Assembly (NCBI GenBank): GCA_014621425.1
Contig: JAANBB010000049.1
Location: forward strand, 101,794-165,793
Origin: Cylindrodendrum hubeiense
Taxonomy: Eukaryota > Ascomycota > Sordariomycetes > Hypocreales > Nectriaceae
DNA: 64,000 nt
Direction of reading: 5' to 3'
The first letter of the stretch is position 1, and the number at the start of each line of letters is the position of its first letter. A model generated the notes under the pieces. It was given only the letters and a program-made list of their open reading frames with translations, was not told the origin of the DNA and did not search any database. The translations under genes were made by a program, and so were the position numbers. Below, piece by piece: positions 59,111 through 64,000 of this stretch.

Positions 59111-60154
59111 ACACAAAAACATAAAACACACAACGGCTTCCCAGCGCCAAGACGGACGGTCGCCCGGTAGCTACATACCCGCCGGGGCCCCGCTACAAGC
59201 ACGGCAATAACCTAAACCCAACTGTCGGAACCGGACATGATGGATCGGGGCCGTTCCCGACGCGAAACGTCATCAATCTATCTGGCAGCTTGGGTTTCCT
59301 GTCGACGTCGAACCATGTGTGCATAGCCTCCGAATTGACGTCCGCGTTTCCGAGGAATGCGGCGTGCAGCTCATGGCCCCCCGGCTCCCATTCGCCTCTC
59401 GTCGCCAATCATGCCGCCTCTGCCGCTCCGTCACTGGCCGGCTCGCACTTCGCTACATGTACAGCAAACTAGTTATACCGCAGACACAGCTGTATGTAGG
59501 ACGCCTTTGCGTAGGATTCCATGCCCCCTCCCCCCCCTCCGCCGATCCTCTGGAAATCCTCCCGCGGATCTCTGGCCCGGCCATTCCCTGAACAAGGCTG
59601 CCCCCGATCAGCACCGCACCCATACGGCCCCAGGGGGAGACCCTGGGTAAACGGCACTGGGCAATGCCTAATTCCTAAAGCAGCAATCGCCGGGACTCTG
59701 CGCTGCGGCAGGAGGATGAAACCATGCTTGGTCGCCTCTCGCCCGGCCCTTACTGGTGCACATCTGTTCTGCACGGGGACAAGGACCCCTTCCCAACCGC
59801 GCGTCACTTACACTGGCGAGAGAGGGGGGGAGCCGGGCAGGGGGAGCTCTAAGTTAGTCGGTCGACACTGCACACACGACACCAGACGACAACTCGACAC
59901 TGGGCATAGCACCGCATGTGCAGTGATGTGCAGCGATGTGCAGACCTACAGGCAGCATGTGCAAGCCCGCTTGTTCAGCTGGGCAAGGCACCAGCTGTTT
60001 TTAACTTCCACGCCGCTGCTTTGTTCCGCACGCACGGCAGCCCAAGAGGAGCCAAGAAGCAAGAGGAGTGGTTGGGGGCCAAAGACCAACTCACCATCAC
60101 ATACCATCGCATACCGATACACAGAGACAGTACGGGCAGCACGGATGCACGCAG

Positions 60155-60220
60155 CACCCACACGAGCACACACAAGCACACGCAAACACACGCAAACACG
60201 CTCTCGCAGCACACATACAG
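60155..60220 (+). repeat. CA-rich simple repeat
   Basis: Interrupted (CA)n / CACACGCAAA units in intergenic DNA. Confidence 0.75.
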
Positions 60221-61422
60221 CCTTGGATCGCTCTTCACATCCTCCCGCTCAGTCGGCATAATTACGTAGTTCCTACGAAGCCTCGCCCTCGATTCCCCAT
60301 CACCGTCACTAATTGCTTCCCCACGTCCCCATGGCGCCACGTCCCCGTGTTCCAAGCCCCGTGCCTCGTCCTGTATCATCCATCCCCTCCTCTCCGAGCC
60401 TCCCGAAGACAACCCTCCGCGTCCTCTCGCACGAAGCCTCTGAGCCTCCGAGCCCGATCCCCATCATCTGCCATGCTTTTTTTGCTCGTACACCCTCCCG
60501 CCTTTCATTGTGCGTCTGGCACTTGTTCTTCTTATTCTTCTTCCCACTGCTTCCATGCCCCTGGTTTCTGTCTATCGACTCGCCGAAGTGCCGAGTCCTA
60601 CCTCATCCCCCCCGGGTGTCGACGACGCCTCAAAGCCTCTCCCCGCCATGTTGCCATCCTTTCAAGCTTCCCACCATCCTTTCAACTCTCTGCCCGAGAC
60701 CTCCGCCGCACTCCCCACCCCTTCCGCCGCCGCCGTCCCCGTTGGTCTCCGCAGACGCCGCTGCCGTTGCGTACACAAATACGGAGCCACTGCGTCCTCA
60801 CAAACCTGTTATTTGAATTCGTACTTCGTACAGGCACGCGAATGGCACTGTGCCTCGTACCGCCAGCCTACCGTAGCCCACCATCCACGGCCGTCTCCAT
60901 ATCCATCCCCATGTTCCATCTCCATGTCGCATCTCCCCAATGCTTGGTAACCCACTCAAGCCCCTCGGTAACCCCCCTCCCCCCTTCCTATCGCCCATTC
61001 GCACTCGGGATCCCCATCCAAAAGGCCCAGACCCACGGGACAGACTGGATCGCCTCCATCGCCAGTTGCCTCGCTCCCTGCCAATCCATGCACTGTTGAT
61101 TCCATCCCCCTCTTTGCCTCCCCCAAGGCATCGACGCCCTCGGCCGGACTCAATAGTCTCTCAGCCGAACTCTGTGGCACTTTGGCCCATTCCCATGGCC
61201 GCGAGAGCCCACACCCCAAAGCCACGTCCCTCCCGCCCAGCTCCAGCTCCAGCATGGCGCCCTGCACGTGCGGACGTCAACCGTATCGGCGCAAGCCAGG
61301 AGTCCAGGGAGCCCAGGACACCACCACATCCTTGCCCTATTCGGCTGCGCCGCTACGCTGCAGCCCGACAGGCCCAGCATGCACTGTACGCTGCCCGTAT
61401 GGTATCATAGCGCAGGCGGCAG

Positions 61423-61525
61423 GGCTCTGGGCTCTGGGATCTCGGCTCTAGGCTCCAGGCTCTGGACCTGGCACTGGACATGGCACAGAACATGGCACAG
61501 GACATGGGACATGGGGCATGGGGCC
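61423..61525 (+). repeat. compound repeat, GGCTCTGG then GGCACAGAACAT-like units
   Basis: GGCTCTGG/GGCTCTAG copies pass into (GG)CACAGGACATGG copies over about 100 bases. Confidence 0.75.
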
Positions 61526-62418
61526 GGGGGTCTTGGTTGATGCGCCTGGCTGGGTGGCATGCGAGACAAGGTCGGTCACGTTTCGTCAAGGCTGGCTCCA
61601 AGACACGGGCAATACGGGGAATACGGGCTACGACGGCCACACGCCCGGCCTCAGGCTGCCGGCTGGCGGGCTGGACCTCTTGTTCTGGCACCGGCCGCAT
61701 GGCTTGGGCCATGTTCCGTCGTCATTGGGCCATGGCTAGATCAAGTTGGGACAAGTCAGGGGTCTTAGAGGGCCTCATTTTCATGACTTTGTAACAGGTG
61801 ATGATTTTGTTGCACATTCGTCATCTAAACAATTCGATGGCTCGGGATATCTACTCAACCAAAATTCAGAAAGGCCACCGCTGCTGTAGCCGCCATCCAT
61901 CACCATCGCTTTCAAGTATCACTGATCCTCCCATCCATTCTTGAATCCGCCCATCCATCCAATCCCCTCCCTCATCATACATTGCCATCCGCCCATGAAA
62001 ACGCCACATATACCATCTTTTCCCTCGCCTCAAATAAACAAAGTTCGTGGATTCTTGCAGCCGTATCGTCAACCAACAGAGTCGAGCCCTTCGACCACTG
62101 TGTTGGGGAAAAAAAGAAAAAGACTATGGGAAAACTCTCTGGTAGACACCAGAGGGTGAAGCAAAAAAATCAAAAAAGGGAGGAGAGTATAATCCAAACG
62201 ACCGATAAAGCCATGATGTGCTTTGCAAGACTTGTCCTGTACGCCTTCGCTCCGGCAAGGAGCGCAAATGTCCCATATTTCATTTCCCTGTCCCAATGCA
62301 CCGATACGGGACTGCCGCATCCCAGGGTTGTTCCCCTCATGCCGTGCCCGACTGTATAATCGCAGTCTATTCAAGGGCCGGAGAGGCGTAGTGTTGTGAA
62401 TGCCGCGTCCACCTGAAC

Positions 62419-63400
62419 TTAATGTTGAGGATGGATCATGCCGGGAGATCCGGGCATGGAGAGAGGCGTGGTGGGGTACTCGTAACCGGCCTCGGAGCAG
62501 TTTGCGGAGTGGTCGAACGAGTGGGACAGTGGAGGAGTCTGCCAACCCGATCAGCAACGAGGATCTCTGGGGGCCGCGAGGGCCGGGTGGCTGGCGTAAC
62601 TCACATGAGGGTTGGACTGGTGGTCGTAGGTGCCATGGGCATTGAGATCCATGCCGGGCATGAAGCCGTAAGGCATGTAGGGGTTCAGGCCATCGTCACT
62701 CGGGTACGACTCCCGCTTGACTGCATCGCTGAAATGTGTCATGGAGGGGAGCGTCACGGGGACGGTGGAGGCAGTGAGGTAGTTGGGGTAGGTGTCGGCC
62801 GTGGTCATGGCCGTGTAGGGCTGGGCGGCCCCGTATGGGTGGAGGAGAATCTCGTCGGGAGCTGGGTAAGTCGAGTAAGGGAACAGAGGAGGAGTGTGAG
62901 AGCGTTCCCGGTCGTCGTAGGAGCTGGGATAGAAGAAGTCGTCCTGCTCCATGGGAGGCGTGTACTGGCCCTGAGAGGGAAGCGTCTTGGCGGGGGTGAC
63001 GGGCTGAGCCTTGTGAGACTTGGAAGAGGAGGAGCGCTTCGACTTGGTGGAGGAGGTCTGGGACTGCTTCTCAGAGTCGGCGTCGTCGGAGGAGCCAGCA
63101 CGGCGCTCGAGGTCTTCGAGGCGGCGCTTGAGCTTCTTGCCTGTATTGCGCAAAGCGTGTCAGTTCCTATCACCTGTTTGGAGAGCCGGACTTAAGCGGA
63201 GACAACTTACGGTAGTTGCGCTGGGCAATGCGGTTCTGTATCCTTCTGCGCTCGGCGAGGTCGGAGATCTTGGTCCAGTCCTCATCGGGGTTGGCAGAGC
63301 TGCTGAAGGCGCTGCTGGTGCCGTGGCCGGAGTACTGGCGAGGAGCGGGAGGAGCAGCCGCGTAGGCGTAGTGAGGTTGTGACATGGTGAACATGGACAT
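62419..63400 (-). CDS. bZIP transcription factor (Yap-like basic region)
   Basis: Three exons, 63400-63211, 63140-62605, 62538-62419; 281 aa. The basic region, split by intron 1, reads AERRRIQNRIAQRNYR + KKLKRRLEDLERRA (residues about 50-78), with N-x-x-A-Q-x-x-Y-R as in fungal AP-1-like factors, but the zipper is short. A Ser/Lys-rich segment (SSTKSKRSSSSKSHKA) and a Pro/Tyr-rich C-terminus follow. Reading through the last donor (GTGAGT at 62604) would end in unrelated sequence; splicing gives TPPLSHSFDHSANCSEAGYE and MPGSPGMIHPQH, which looks genuine. Target genes unknown. Confidence 0.88.
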
Positions 63401-64000
63401 GGTGGCTGATGGAGCGAGGTGTGAGGAGCGTGGGGGAGAAATGGTTGGAGAGCTAGGGAGCTGGGGAGCTGGAAATTCCGTGCTGCTCAGTTCTCTTCTG
63501 TATGATCTGCTCTGTGCTGGTCCGAGTATTTGTTGTCCTGGGTAGGCAGCAAGAAGATGTGATGAGGGTGAGGAGAGCGAGGAGAGCGTGTTGATGAAAT
63601 AGACTGGGGGATGGGAGGAAGATATAAGCCTGAGACGAGATGGGGTCTGAGACTGAGACTGGAAGTGAGGCAGAGGCTGTAGACAGAAGACGGCGTCTAA
63701 TTGAGACTTGGAGATGGGGTGGGATGGTGAATGAGGGGGAGGAGGCTCTAGATTAAATATCCATCGTACTCGACGGCAAGCAGCCGCAGCCAAGCTGTAG
63801 CACGGCCAGCCCAGCGGAGTGACGAGGGATGAGCCGGGGGGAAGGGCCACCCACATCGACCACGCCTTTCTTGCAATCCATCCGCAGCCCATGTCCACGC
63901 CCACGCCCACCAGCACCCAGCACCCTACACCCCTCCCGCCAGGGTCTATGGGACACCCCCAGTGCAACCGCCAGAGCGAGTGCCAGGGAAGGAGGGCGTG
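63401..64000. promoter_or_regulatory. upstream region of the bZIP gene
   Basis: 600 bases with no other gene visible; contains the leader and probable promoter of the minus-strand bZIP gene. Confidence 0.45.

Larger units (their letters stand above)
58894..62418. other. long intergenic region, repeat-rich
   Basis: 3.5 kb without a supported gene. C-rich and low-complexity; stop codons are rare so long open frames appear by chance in several registers (such as 60068-61099). Three repeat tracts are listed separately. The left end is the CIA30 promoter, the right end the bZIP 3' UTR. Confidence 0.55.

Noticed and set aside
60068..61099. 343-codon open frame on the plus strand
   Set aside because: Low complexity, His/Pro/Ser-rich, no family motif, and overlapped by equally long frames in other registers; a product of stop-poor C-rich DNA.
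62422..63195. 257-codon plus-strand frame opposite the bZIP gene
   Set aside because: Antisense shadow; Gly/Val-rich composition arises from the Pro/Thr/Ser codons of the bZIP protein.

Overview
This window is chromosomal DNA of a filamentous ascomycete. Its compact intron-bearing genes, short GT-AG introns (about 48-90 nt) with CTAAC/CTGAC branch sites and its protein families fit Sordariomycetes, probably Hypocreales; the genus cannot be fixed from sequence alone. I see 23 protein-coding genes, rebuilt exon by exon from splice signals, reading phase and family conservation. No rRNA, convincing tRNA, transposon or CRISPR array was found.

0-16 kb is housekeeping: PRPP synthetase (PRS), the Golgi/endosome protein MON2, a 22-exon NAD synthetase (QNS1) and tRNA ribose methyltransferase TRM7, then a GNAT acetyltransferase. 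A secreted GPI-type protein follows at 16 kb.

18-30.4 kb looks like a catabolic gene cluster with its own regulator: an AAAP amino acid permease, a PuuE/imidase-like polysaccharide deacetylase, a zinc alcohol dehydrogenase, an amidase, a short-chain dehydrogenase and a two-finger C2H2 factor with a fungal-specific regulatory domain. The 7-mer GTTGGAG (reverse CTCCAAC) occurs 14 times in the cluster's intergenic DNA, seven of them in 282 bp, but is only sporadic elsewhere. The DNA-contact residues of the two fingers match those of yeast Adr1, whose half-site is TTGG(A/G)G. I therefore propose a self-contained regulon, possibly for cyclic-imide or amide breakdown. This is the most interesting part of the window.

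33-48.7 kb holds an OPT oligopeptide transporter and the Gcn4-type regulator cpc1, followed by CCDC174, homoserine dehydrogenase (hom6), a small membrane protein, tRNA m7G methyltransferase TRM8 and the PXA/RGS/PX/nexin-C protein MDM1. The cpc1 leader has two AUG uORFs inside a CPC1 frame that stays open for 253 codons upstream of the main AUG without any in-frame AUG, and a perfect Gcn4 site lies upstream.

49.8-64 kb holds an SR-type RNA-binding protein with a 6-nt microexon, PEX11 and FBP1 (divergent), a DUF1295 membrane protein, a CIA30-domain protein and a bZIP factor. They are separated by GC-rich, repeat-bearing intergenic DNA in which many spurious open frames occur.
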